From Stropharia rugosoannulata (Eukaryota; Basidiomycota; Agaricomycetes; Agaricales; Strophariaceae): a stretch of DNA of 64,000 nt. This document shows positions 46,701-57,527 of this stretch, piece by piece. The notes below the pieces were generated by a model, which was not told where the DNA came from, searched no databases, and saw only the letters and a list, made by a program, of their open reading frames with translations. The stretch lies in the NCBI GenBank assembly GCA_028532985.1, contig JANCIK010000003.1, positions 3,978,001 through 4,042,000 on the forward strand, written 5' to 3'. The first letter of the stretch is position 1. Every line of letters starts with the position of its first letter. Both the position numbers and the translations under genes were made by a program.

Positions 46701-48652
46701 ACCCGATCCAAAGAATGAGACAGACGAGAATAGTGACGCTGGAAGACGCGCCTCATACTTTGAATGTGGAAGTTATTAAAAAAATTCTCATAGCCGGATA
46801 GATATCCAGTTTTGCTCAGTGATCAATTTGCTCCACGCTGCCTTTTAGCTGCCTTCGTAGATGGTGAGACAGAGACATTCCTTCTCAATCGTTTGATGCT
46901 GATGGAAACTCTACGATATCATCGTGAACAATGCTATGACAGGAGAAGGGCCATATTTGAAGGTTGATATTATCCGCAGAAATATGCTTTGGACCAGCAG
47001 TGATGGAGAACGAGCGCTTGGGGTTTCCGAATTCTTTGCACATATTCCCGAGGGCACGAGGAAGTCGCACAATGAAGTCTTGTGAGTAAAACATCTTATA
47101 CCGAGAGCGGCGAATGTTCTGAGTAAGCCAAAAGGTTTGTTGATGAGACAATTGGCCAGCTGGCTGAAAATAATTTGACGTTCTCCACTGTACGTCACAA
47201 TTCTTACTATAATCTCAGTTCACACGCAGCTGGTAGATAATTTCTCTGGCAACAGTACAGAGTAAGCGTGGAAAGGGCTTTGCGTTAGCTATTGTCAAAG
47301 ATATCTGTCATAAGGTACTCCTCATGAGATAATTCTCATAGAGCAGGAATATCGACAATGTTAATCTATTATAGGCGCGGATGGGAGAACAAATTGCGAC
47401 ATCAGCGCTTCAAGCTTCGGCAGCCATCTCTCAAGAGAATGTTTGTCGATCGGGACCTTTTCAACCTTATTAATACTGATGGCAATAATTCTTTAAGGTT
47501 TCCTTCTTTGAGTGTCTGGGACGGCAAGAATATGGGAGCATCGATAGACCCTCCCCACTCGGAGAGTTGACCAGCAATATCAATATGATGGTCTGGGAGC
47601 AGCTAGCCTCGGATTGAACATTCCGACGTGCTCACGCACATATATCATATGGGTTTCACGGAACATGGCGCCGGAAAGCAACTCACATAATGCTATGTCT
47701 TCTACCTGCCAGTGATTCAGCCGACACCCTGCCATAAGCAATTTATGTTCTTTGGGAACGCGTCTTTCAATTTCCCGTTTTTCTTAATGGAGATGGGGTT
47801 GGTACCTCTGCATCGGACTCTGTACATTTTGAAGGTAGACACAATTGTCAAATGGTCGGGACGTCGGTGTGCTGGTATGTTGATATCTGAGGGTCCGAAC
47901 TATGACATAGATCTCCCATATCTTTATAATTATGACACGCTTTTGTATGTAGGTGTTTGGCTGACGGAGTCGCGGCATGCAGACCTGGGTTTGAGCTGGT
48001 TATGGAGTGACAAAAGGAGGTGAAATGCAATGCAATGGTCTGATACCGCCAACCAAACCAATCACATATAGTACGCTATGTGTGTAGCACTACTATCGTA
48101 CTTTTGCCAAACTTTTGCATCAGCGGCCAATCGGCGGCTGGCACTTTATGAGTCTATAAGCACCGCGCGCGCCAGCGCGCCCAATGCGCGCTGATTGCGC
48201 GGCGCGTTACTAACAGTGCCGTGACGCTTCATATTATACTATTTACAAATGCTTTACAACGGGTCCGAACTATGACATAGATGTATTTATTTTTGTGTTA
48301 CTCAAGTCAGTGCTAAAGTAGTAAATGTCAAAAGGTTTAAATGACAACAGCGAGGCAATTTTTGGGAGCTACTAAGAGCGGTAATAAGTGGTACTGTCTA
48401 CAGGAGTATCTTTGTCAGTCGTATGTCCCCGGGTTTATGTTTTTTCAGTCACGTTAAAACATTCGCACAAATAAACACGCGGCTCTATTGGGTCTTCTAT
48501 ATCTGTAATGGATCTTCTGACTGTGGAATAAGTGCAGGTATGACTGAAAAAGGAGCTGCATTTCTGCGTTAAACCACTGTAAAATTAGGATATCACGAAG
48601 TATTCTGACCAAATTATGACGGTTTAGACTCGGTTGTCTTCCTTTCTTGTGT
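46701..48652. other. region with undecipherable ORF remnants
   Basis: Minus-strand stretches near 47640-47400 (HIDIAGQLSEWGGSIDAP and LKEGNLKELLPSVL) and 47150-46890 look protein-like but are broken by stops and frame changes, as in a decayed gene; the family was not identified. A 22-bp direct repeat starting GGGTCCGAAC occurs at 47891 and 48261. A GC-rich patch with GCGCGC strings lies at about 48160-48210. Confidence 0.35.
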
Positions 48653-48866
48653 CTACAGTGTGCTTCTATTTGGTTCAGCTTCACTGGAAGCCGTCATCAG
48701 AAAGGTATTTCCTCCTCTGGGGCTGATAAGTTCTCTTCCTATACACATCGTTATGAAGAGCCAAAATAGGAGGGCAAAACATACCTTTGTTGTCACCGTA
48801 CAGTGGTCTACCAAAGGTAGTAGCCACAGCAGAAAATAAAGCTAGCAAGTTGAGTGTGAAACGCAT
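48653..48866 (-). CDS. small secreted peptide precursor 5 (divergent)
   Basis: Exon 1 (48866-48785) encodes exactly 27 residues, a signal peptide MRFTLNLLALFSAVATTFG then RPLYGDNK, and leaves one base. The intron (48784-48715) starts GTATGT and ends CAGAG. Exon 2 (48714-48653) encodes GGNTFLMTASSEAEPNRSTL and stops. The total is 47 residues. The second exon aligns with the tandem copies (FLxxASxxAEPNR). The dibasic KR is replaced by NKG, so Kex2 cleavage is less certain. An alternative acceptor a few bases upstream gives an unrelated shorter end; the homology decides for the model given. A TATA-like string lies about 55 bp upstream. Confidence 0.68.
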
Positions 48867-48916
48867 TTGTTCCCCTGAGTTCGACCTGAGGTTCAAAGTC
48901 GCGAACGTATACCTGC

Positions 48917-48924
48917 ATATATAT
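48917..48924 (-). promoter_or_regulatory. TATA-like box of precursor 5
   Basis: ATATATAT about 55 bp before the start codon at 48866. Confidence 0.45.
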
Positions 48925-49374
48925 TCAAAACTGCATTGTTGTGGTATATTTCTTAGCTGACCACTCTGACTTGTTGATACTCAATTCGGAACCTTTAATT
49001 CCAGGCGTTGCCACTTCCATGGTGTGAAGTATACGTGTACAGTCTGAGAGAAGATGTTCTATATGGGCCTGTCGCACAACGAACCCTCTGTACGGGCACA
49101 ACGGCTATAGGAAGAATGCTAAAGCTACGCGGTGAAAAACATAGCATGTTTACTGTCTACAAACACTACACAGAAAACCCTGCCCGAGTTGATGTGTTAT
49201 ATCGGACCGTGTCGTAACTTCATGAATGAATATTTGAAGTGGTTACAACAAACGGCAACCCCCATGCCTCTACGACACATATGTGCGAGCGATCACTGAT
49301 ATGCCTACTGAGTCGCATCCACTCGACGTGCGCTCAACTCGCTCCTATCCGGCTCGATTTGGGTAGTTTTTCCT

Positions 49375-49537
49375 TTAATGAATATCCCTGTTGGGCCTTC
49401 CATTTCGAGACGTAAGTACTGTGGGTAATTGAGGTGGTACACAAGCGACGCTAACCTCTTTGAACAAGCGACGGTTGGCCAACAACCATTTGGGTCATAA
49501 TTATAGCCACAGCGATAGTTTGTTTTAAGATGTACAT
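49375..49537 (-). CDS. small secreted peptide precursor 4 (divergent)
   Basis: Exon 1 (49537-49456) again encodes exactly 27 residues plus one base: signal peptide MYILKQTIAVAIIMTQMVVG, then QPSLVQR. The intron occupies 49455-49419 (GT...CCACAG, 37 nt, short). Exon 2 (49418-49375) encodes VLTSRNGRPNRDIH and stops. The total is 41 residues. The shared features are the exon-1 length, the phase-1 splice after a basic residue, and the C-terminal PNRD motif (RPNRDI versus EPNRDL). The junction has a single Arg rather than KR. Sequence similarity outside the motif is low, so homology rests on architecture and position beside the other copies. Confidence 0.6.
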
Positions 49538-49590
49538 GACAAAGGACTGGGAACTTGTTTGATTTTTGGCATTCCAAGGAAAACGATTGC

Positions 49591-49600
49591 ATATATATAC
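49591..49600 (-). promoter_or_regulatory. TATA-like box of precursor 4
   Basis: Minus-strand GTATATATAT about 55-63 bp before the start codon at 49537. Confidence 0.45.
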
Positions 49601-50229
49601 TTCTGTGATAATGTGTACCTTTCTAGGCCGCTTCCTGATATCTCGATCGCTCCCTTTTATATGCAAGACCTGTGGGTGAGATGACATACGAATTTGGCAC
49701 AAGTGGTTCTTTCCACAGCGCCGAGCCCGAGCGCATCATTTCTCGGCGGTTTGGGGACATGTATGCACATTGTGATTGTTCAATCCAAAAAAGTGGCGAG
49801 ACCACTCTGCTAGATGTTCCCCACAAGGTGCAGTGTCAGATTGTACTGTCTCAGCCTCGGGTATAAATAACTATAGAGCGTAGTTTGCTGTACTTCACGG
49901 AAATATGCGGAACATTATAACCATTATTGCCCCCGTTCATCCGGAGCCCCATCAGGCTCAATTCCTTTTTCGGAAATTGTAAGCTCATAACACACTTATC
50001 GTCAAGGTCGAGTCATGCAAAAATGATCTCTCTCCACGTAAATTCTCTCAGAATCAAAGTGCACACATGTAGTGAAACACAAAGTGCGCATGGCTAAGGA
50101 GCATACAATGCTTGTATAATACATGCACATCCGTACTTCTGTGGGCTACGTCCTATCCTCTTGACGGTGACATCTCGCGTACTTCAGTAGTTTTCAGCTA
50201 AGAGTCATAGGTAATCAACGTAAATTTTT
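49601..50229. other. intergenic
   Basis: No continuation of the UstYa-like fragment and no other gene was found. Confidence 0.5.
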
Positions 50230-50279
50230 CTAGCTCAATACTGCACAGCATGTACCAGAGTACTCACAAGATGTCGAAG

Positions 50280-50535
50280 AAACGTAAGCTCCATTGAAGG
50301 GATCTATCCGGCGTAATTGTCCAACATCCATGTCGTTCAATCCTTGCATAATCTTGGTCGATTTTAATGCAAAGTGCATATTGGCGACAGCTAGCCCAAT
50401 ATTTAAGATTGTGACGACAAGTATACACAGGAAGATGCTCTTGCTGACTGTAAAGCGGGATGAGTGACTTGTTACAGTTGTATTATGATGGTCCGCATCG
50501 TCAGCCTGTGAGAGCTTTTGGTATTCGTTAGCCAT
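50280..50535 (-). pseudogene. N-terminal fragment of a UstYa/DUF3328-like protein
   Basis: ATG 50535 opens MANEYQKLSQADDADHH, a short cytoplasmic N-terminus, then one TM segment (SIFLCILVVTILNIGLAVAN) and a stem ending LRRIDPFNGAY, the usual start of UstYa-family proteins. The frame leaves the family after about 84 residues. No exon encoding the catalytic HxxHC motifs was found in the 700 bp downstream on this strand. It is therefore either a truncated copy or a gene whose catalytic exons have been lost. It is divergent from the intact UstYa-like gene starting at 50912. Confidence 0.6.
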
Positions 50536-50911
50536 GGAGGTGAATTCGAGGTACACGCGCTACAGAGAGCGTACTTAAGTTTGAGCGAAAGGTATTTGAC
50601 ACAGTTACTCGGCACTGCGAGCTGTGCTTTTCATATCTGATCACAACACACAGCTACCGTGAATGCCGTGTGCGTATCCTGCGGAATCCGTGCCACTGGA
50701 ACTTTCCGAGCGCGAGTCGGACGGGTGTATCTTTCCGGTGGTGATTCTCGGATGACTCCACGTAATGTAACTCTAGATAAAGATGCCAACTTACATATCC
50801 TCCGAATCGCCGTATCAGCGGAGCGGACACTGCATTGTATAGCTGTGAATGAATCTCCGTACATAAATAATGATTATATCTTTGAAGAACGCCATGGCCT
50901 GATTGTTCACT

Positions 50912-51533
50912 ATGTATCCCAAGGAGACCGTCATTTTTGCTCTTGCTTTAGCTACCTTGCTCATAAACCTGTCCAGTCTACTTATCTGGTTGCATGTACT
51001 AGATAATGATGTCCATTTAAAAAGAGCAGGCAAGCTTTGTTTTAAGAACTCAGGCTAATCATGCTGACGATTTTGTAGACTCCATTGACAGTGTTGCCTC
51101 ATTGGAGCTGCCATGGAACAATTCAGAACAAGTCGCTCTCGAATTCAATAATGTTGGTGGTTTTCACATAACAAACGACGATGATTGGGAGCCGTACTCT
51201 CAACCGAAGATGTTCAAACTTGACGGCCGGAAAGATAGAAATTATATGATCTCGATGCAGCATCAACTCTATTGTCTGAATTATGTGCGCATTGCATACC
51301 TCAGCTACCACACGGAGCGACCAAAACAGGCAGAAGATTTCTACGAGGACGCAGAGAAATGCATCGAACAGCTGCGTCAGTACTTAATGTGCCATTCAGA
51401 CCTTACACTCGAGCCAACAACGCTGCATACGCTACCAGACGGTACCAAGACTCCAGGTACTAAAGGCATAGGTGTCGTGCACCGCTGCAATGCTTGGGAC
51501 AGGCTGGAGTCTACGATTGCGACGCTTACTTAG
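50912..51533 (+). CDS. UstYa-like (DUF3328) protein A with degenerate motifs
   Basis: Exon 1 (50912-51029) encodes MYPKETVIFALALATLLINL and the rest of one TM anchor. It joins exon 2 (51079-51533) through a GC-AG intron (51030-51078, CAG|GCAAGC donor). The total is 190 residues. Exon 2 carries the family blocks: FHITNDDDWEPYSQP, then HQLYCLNYVRIAYLSY where the first HxxHC motif reads HQLYC (His to Tyr), and YEDAEKCIEQLRQYLMCHSD where the second lacks its histidines. UstYa proteins are membrane-anchored oxidases that cyclise or oxidise RiPP peptides in the secretory pathway. Loss of the motif histidines suggests altered or lost catalysis, or a partner role. It lies beside the peptide precursor genes. 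Confidence 0.78.
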
Positions 51534-52095
51534 GAATATCGTGGGTATCCCACATATTCTTGAAAAAATTGTACATCATTATTTTAACAGTTGATTTATT
51601 TATATGGGAGCTCGAAATTCTGTGCATTTAGCAATTATGCTTGAGCTGTATATTTTGGCTGCATTTGGAGACGCACGTAGGCATCAGAAGTTGCGAGTTG
51701 ATTCATGATCGTTGGTTCCATGCACGGGATGTATAGGTAAATTATTAGGCCCGAACAGTTGCACGGTTATCTCGGGTATGTTGTACCATGTAAATCGGGA
51801 CGGCTATCGGAATACATATGCAGAGCTTCCATTCCGCAACTCTACTGCATGTCACATAGCAAAAGGCCATTGGAGAGCCCAGATTTGATCATTTTCCAAT
51901 TTCTATAATGTCGAGCGGTGCAGGCTGTACAACAATGAAACAAGTATGTGAAGAGAGAACTTCAATGACTAGCCGGATCAGAATTTCACTGTATAGCAAT
52001 ATTAAGGAGCTGTCCATGTCATTAGGCGCACACATGTACCAGAGATAAGCACATAAAGGTCTATGCCTAGGTTAACTTATGTCTTCTCCAACACC
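51534..52095. other. intergenic between the two UstYa-like genes
   Basis: Nothing recognised; probably the promoter of the second gene. Confidence 0.5.
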
Positions 52096-52664
52096 ATGAA
52101 GCACGATCTTTACATAACGCTTCCAGTAGTCCTTGCAGCAGCAGCAACAATCCTGGTCAATATCTATGTCCTCTTCCTACAACATACAGCTCTGAAAAGC
52201 GTAGTCGCAAGCCAGCAGCATGACGTGTTGAGTGAGCAACAAATAGTAACTCACAGCGTTCTCACTGAACTGTTAAATTCTCAGGAGACGACCCATATCT
52301 CAATCAGCTCCCTGGTAAATTCGAAACGGTGTCCATGGTCATACAGGAGAACAGCATATTCTCATTAGAGAACGACACTGCCTGGGCTGAAACCATACCC
52401 GCAGACCATGGTTTCGTACGACTGGGTCCTCAAGGTCGTACATTTGGAATTGCGGCGTACCACCAGCTTCATTGCATAAACGCTGTACGCTTCTCCTACA
52501 GCGTTGCTAGAGATGGTCTTGTCACGGATCCAGAAGTACTGCGGGCCAAAATGGGACACGACAACCACTGCTTTCAATTCATCCGGCAGAGCATTCTCTG
52601 TAAAGCCGATGATGCGCTCGTCCCAGTCAGCATTTCTCCGAGGAATAGATCCATACCAGAATAG
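52096..52664 (+). CDS. UstYa-like (DUF3328) protein B, both HxxHC motifs present
   Basis: Exons 52096-52231 and 52285-52664 (53-nt intron, GTGAGC donor) give 171 residues. One N-terminal TM anchor (LYITLPVVLAAAATILVNIY) is followed by a stem and DDPYLNQLPGKFETVSMVIQ. The catalytic region then reads FGIAAYHQLHCINAVRFSYS (first motif HQLHC) and MGHDNHCFQFIRQSILCKAD (second motif HDNHC). The paired HxxHC motifs are the hallmark of UstYa-type oxidases. By analogy with dikaritin pathways it would act on a Kex2-released peptide in the Golgi or ER lumen. It is oriented in tandem with protein A, and the five precursor genes lie 2.5-8 kb to the left. Confidence 0.85.
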
Positions 52665-53073
52665 GGATTTGGAACTAAGCATCGTTGTCGAAATTGGCGC
52701 CAGGTGAGAGATTTCGTCGTCGAAAATACGGAGAGGTGGGAAGGAGTGCCTTTCATAGACAGCGATGCAGTAGCTTGATGACAAAAGCGATGTGAATGTC
52801 GGTTCCTTTATGGATTTCATCATGTGTTGCCAACTGAACTCAATTCGGATGTTCCTTGTTCATGTATTTTTGGAGCATGCGCAACTTCATGCAGGGCAAT
52901 TGCGAAGTTGTGAATGCTACACTCCAAGACGGTTGTATCAGAAACCCTGCAGACCTGTGAGAGCCAGTTATGAACTGTGTTTAATCGGAGCCGGAGGCAA
53001 GAGGAGACAGGGCTTCCGACCGATGAAGAATGATGTTATGGAATACTTTATGGGGATACCGTGCGAATATAGA
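52665..53073. other. intergenic
   Basis: Nothing recognised before the MITE. Confidence 0.5.
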
Positions 53074-53075
53074 TA

Positions 53076-53673
53076 CAGTCGAACCTGTCAAAGCCCATAC
53101 CTGTCGGTGGACGCGTCCAGGTATGGGATTTTACAGGGTATGGGATACCAAAAATGGGCTAAAAATAGACCGTATTTTTGCCTTCACATTTACTGTACAT
53201 GAAGTGTAGATTTTAGCATAATAATGTCTTATATACATTGAGGCCACTACCGTATGCTATGAGCCACATATAAAGGTTGATTATTGTTAACTGATCTTCG
53301 ATGCCGTTGCCCTTAAGAAAATGTAAATGTCTCACGTGACTGGATTACCTCGCGAAATGGCGCCCAAACTACCTCTAGAAATGTGTATAATCACTAAAAT
53401 TGTCAGATATATCACTATATAATGATGCTGTACACAGAATCAAGGAGTAATATTTTTTTTTGTACTGAATGATGCCTAGATTAAGGCCCAGAACCCTGGG
53501 AACCTATGGGATTTACCCCTAATTTTCCTCAAAAAAGGTATGGGGTATGGAGTATCAGAGGGTTATGGGATTTGGGCCCAATTTCCCTGCGAACCAACTC
53601 GGTGGACCGGTTTTTCTATGGGGTATAAGGGGTTATGGCCTATCACATGTATGGACTATGGTAGGTTCGACTG
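53076..53673. mobile_element. MITE with pogo-type ends
   Basis: The ends, including TA targets, read TACAGTCGAACCT (53074-53086) and its exact complement (53663-53675). The repeat continues imperfectly for about 30 bp, with CCATAC shared near its inner end. The 598-bp element has TA duplications and no coding capacity; ATGGGAT/GGGTATGG strings recur inside. The first 9 bp (TACAGTCGA) match the element at 38570-39384, indicating the same broad superfamily. Confidence 0.85.
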
Positions 53674-53675
53674 TA

Positions 53676-53950
53676 GTTAGCTTGTGAACTGTCATACGCA
53701 TGTTCTCCTAGTTCCACGATGTCAAGACTCAAAATAGTTCTCGCAGCCCAAGGTTCTCTGAAAGGTCAGTTTCTCTCCACCTCTCACGTTGGTACTCGTA
53801 TGCCGGTGACCGTTCCAGAACGGTCCATGGGCCGCCGCCGCGCTGATAGGATCTCCTCCTTTCAGGGCGTGCGCAACAAAATCACGCGGGGGTCAGTATT
53901 GATAATCTCAAGGTCGGTGTAGGGATGGTGATCAGTACCCCCAGCTATGA
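53676..53950. other. upstream region of membrane protein gene
   Basis: May contain the unrecognised first exon of the next gene. Confidence 0.4.
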
Positions 53951-53953
53951 TTG

Positions 53954-55282
53954 CTTGCAGTAGGTGACGTACATTTTTCCGGTGAATTTACCAACCTGCC
54001 TTTGGAGCAACTCCGTGTCATATATAACGAACTCCCCATTACCGGCTACAACCATGCGTGGAAACTATGCCTTCTCTTAGTACGCCTGAGTCAATATTCC
54101 TGGGGACAGTTTTGGAGGGGGTTTTCTATGGTAATGTCCCGACAACTTACGTTGAAATTGATTTCTAACTGAACTGAAGGGGTCTATTGCGTTATATTCG
54201 CACTTTTTTTGAAGATTGAGCGGAAGTCGACCGGGCGAAGTCGGCTCACCTATCCCCTCGCCCTCTTGTTCGTGCTATGTACAGCGTTCATGGTCCTCGA
54301 CTTCACGCAGCAGTTCATTACTATCGTGAGTTAGCCGGCCGGCCCTTCTTGAACTGGCTAATACGACTTTGAACATGTAGTTCAGATCCACTGAACCTGG
54401 CGGTGGAAATATAGTCGCGAACATAAACATCACCACCTCCATGATCTACACCTTCGTTGACTTCATCGCTCAATGCGTCTTGGTACGTGCCTGGACCTTT
54501 CTCAGGAATTTGAGACCACACGTATTCATCCGCTGTAAAAGATCTATCGATGCTGGATAATGTGGGATCGCAAACCATTATTCATCGTTGTACCGTCGAT
54601 ATTGGCCCTGGCATCGTTCAGTAAGTCAACAAGCATATTGTATTGGAAGTTGTTATCTAACCGAGCTTCAGCCACTTGCCTTACTTTGACAATCGAGCTT
54701 ATTATCGTTGGTCGCGTAAAGACGCCCCCTACCTGGTTTTTCCCTTTGGGAGCTGCATCCTTCAGTATATCTGCTCTGGTCAACTCGGTCATTGCTGGAC
54801 TTCTGATTCTCAAGCTCGTATTGACGCACTATCAACTCAAAAGGGAAGATACACTGGGCCAGACGCACAATCTCCTCCCATTGATAGCCATCCTTATTGA
54901 GTCGGGAACATTTACTTTCGTTGCACAAGTCATATGGACCGTGCTCTTCGGCCTCCAGAACACGGGTTTCAACTCTGTTAACGGACTTATAACGATGGTT
55001 TATGTAAGAGCTTCCTCTTCACAAGTATATAATTTCAACTGATCTTTATCTGGGAAGGGCATTACACCGACGATTATCATTGTCCGCGTCACAATGGGAA
55101 CGTCGTTCGGAGAGAAAACTAGGCACGCTGCGAGCTCACTCAAGTTCAACGACATGAAGAGCTATCCGGCAACGTCAGTTACGGCTGCAAGTATGGGGAA
55201 CATGAGCAACAAGACATTCAACGAAATGTCAACGGGGAAAGTCATGGATGACTACGAGAGTGTTAGACCTGTTTCAGCGTAA
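53954..55282 (+). CDS. multi-pass membrane protein, Agaricomycete family of unknown function
   Basis: Exons join in phase over most of the length. Pieces in order are LPLEQLRVIYNELPITGYNH, then AWKLCLLL (TM), VYCVIFALFLKIERKS (TM), LALLFVLCTAFMVLDFTQQF (TM), IYTFVDFIAQCVL (TM), IYRCWIMWDRKPLFIVVPSI (TM), ALVNSVIAGLLILKLVLTHY (TM), LLPLIAILIESGTFTFVAQV (TM), NSVNGLITMVYG, then a polar tail FGEKTRHAASSLKF ending VRPVSA. This is a very common seven-TM-like family in Agaricomycetes with no assigned function. The stop is the TAA at 55280-55282. The first two junctions are uncertain and no in-frame ATG was found, so the start is approximate and a 5' exon may be missing. Confidence 0.75.
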
Positions 55283-55638
55283 CGAAATTATAATTACTGT
55301 CATTACAAGTGTCCTTGATACCCCAGTAAGCACATCCGCTATTGCGTTCCTGAGTTTTTAAACCGTCTCTCCAACGGTAAACCACGTATTTATAGCCGCC
55401 TGCACGATGTTTGAACTCAAGAATCGGCTTTTGCTGTATAATGAATCTCCAGCCCACTTCACTGCGGACTCGTTCCTTTTATCAAGAAAAGGTACTGTAC
55501 GGAATGCCCTAAAATGCTGGAATTCTTGCCCCACTGGTCCTTGTCATCGCGCCGTCCTACAAATGGGTCGTAGACGTCACCAAATTTTGCTCGACAGATT
55601 ATCTTTATTTCAAGCTCTCGGCCCCCTACAGTACGAGG

Positions 55639-57527
55639 TTATAGCACACCTTCACTATTATCATTCTGCTCTCCAATTTCCTCATCCCTTGGCACCGAGG
55701 TTTCCTCGATCACCGCGTCGCGCTGTGCGTCTCCCCAGTAATCGTCCACACACGTAGGTTGCAACGCCGGTTTCTCGACCCATGCATTCCTGCGAATGTT
55801 CAGAACTAGGCGGGAGCCCTATTAGATTGGTTTAAACTGTCAGAACCGTACTGGCCCAGGGAACGGAATGAGTCGGACGCACCGATAGTGAGTAGAGGAG
55901 GAGGAACCAGCTTCAGGTTTATTCATGCGTTATGTGAGTCTTGAGAATATGACATGGCGGCGAGAAGGTGTCACTCACGGATGCCACCAGTCATTGAAGT
56001 AGCCCAGGTTTGACGCGAGGTCGCTTACCATCGTAAAGAACGTAGCCACTACCAATACAATTAGCAGTTTTAATACACACGAGGAAGAAATTGCGTACGG
56101 AAAATGAGAAAGAAATAGAGAGATCCGTCGCGTAGCATTGAGAGCTCCAGGCTCATGAACTTGTACTCGGGCTTCCTCTTGTCTAGCGTGAAGAGGTGCC
56201 GGAACACGTGGAGAAGCTTGAAGACTGTTAGGAGGAAAAGTATTGCTTTAGGGGTTATAGTGAGACGCCCGGTAAGAAATCGCTCAGTATTATATCACGA
56301 GGTGGGGATAGACTCACAGCTTCCAAGGAGAGCAGGCACCCTTGTGAAGTTGAAGCACTCCGGTAAACACGAATACCAAATGGTAGAAAGTGCGAAGACC
56401 CACCAAGCAAGCAGCTCAAATCTATAAAGCGTTTTGTCCTTCTTTGTCAAGGTAAAGCACCCGGGGCCATGTATGAGCGACCGTCCCTGGTGCTGGCCAA
56501 TCTCGACGTGAACGGTGGTTATAATTTCGCACTGTTTAATGGTTTTTATGAGACACTATGCCACCTCGTGGGCGACAGAATACGTGCGTACGTACCGCAA
56601 GTTCAACTGTACTCCGTTTGTTGGTCAGTGTCAAGCTAAAAAGGATGGTAAGGATAAGAGAATGCACCTGCCCAAACTATCCAGACGGCGATGATGACTA
56701 GAAAAATTATATTCAGTCAACTGCTAATAGCATGAAGAAAATGTTAATATTGTACCTTTTCGTGACTCCCGGTACAAGGCGCAAACTCGGAGGGTGAACA
56801 GCGCGCTTACGAGGGGCAAGATGCAAATGACACCTCCACTGTACAAGACATTATTTTGAGTGAAATCATGGCGTAGTATGGGTAAGATACATACAAGCCG
56901 TGATACCACGTATACGACGCACATCTATTCCTGTCAGGAAGGGATTCACGTTAAAACGACTCCAGGGAAACTCACAACTTGACAGAGTGATTATTAGCAT
57001 GACTGCTATACTTCATAGAGAACTGTCACCACTCACATCGTGGATGTCCTTAGCCAGTGCACGAACTGCAATTGAGGTGTACATCAGATGCGTCGTACAC
57101 CATACCAAAGGCCCAGCGTATGTAGAGCTCACCATGGAATAGTATACTATGACGCTCAGTGGAGGGATGGTGTATGACCAGGGAAGGAAAGCTTACCAGA
57201 GATGAAGTAGTGGGTAATAGCGCGTTATTATGTATAGGATCTTCGGGATGGACCACGCAGCGCTGGGATAATGCCATGCGTCAGTTCGTATCGTAGCTTT
57301 TTGTCGCTAGTAGAACATGAAGCCCGACTTGCCTCCAAACGAGCTTAACTTCGTCGGCAAACAATAGGGATATGTCGTATGCGAGGATCGTTATCACGGA
57401 CACTACAAATAGCGGGAATGATTAAAGCAAAACTGTCAGAGACAAGCAATGGTTCAAAGACTGGACACGCACCAGAGATGTAGTTCAACACCTTCAAAGG
57501 TTCAGATTGCAGAATTGCGTGAGCCAT
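55639..57527 (-). CDS. DUF6533 multi-pass membrane protein
   Basis: ATG 57527 begins MAHAILQSEPLKVLNYIS and splices to VSVITILAYDISLLFADEVK, then LVW-S, then AAWSIPKILYIITRYYPLL, which together are the DUF6533 N-terminal domain. Later segments are ICILPLVSALFTLRVCALYR (TM), VIIAVWIVWA (TM), VVFTGVLQLHK, FMSLELSMLRDGSLYFFL and the C-terminal GSRLVLNIRRNAWVEKP, ending GVL at the TAA at 55639-55641. The second intron (57332-57263) has a GC donor (AG|GCAAGT) and a standard AG. A few middle junctions (57.1-56.9 kb) are not resolved. This is a membrane protein of unknown function, convergent with the preceding gene. Confidence 0.75.
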
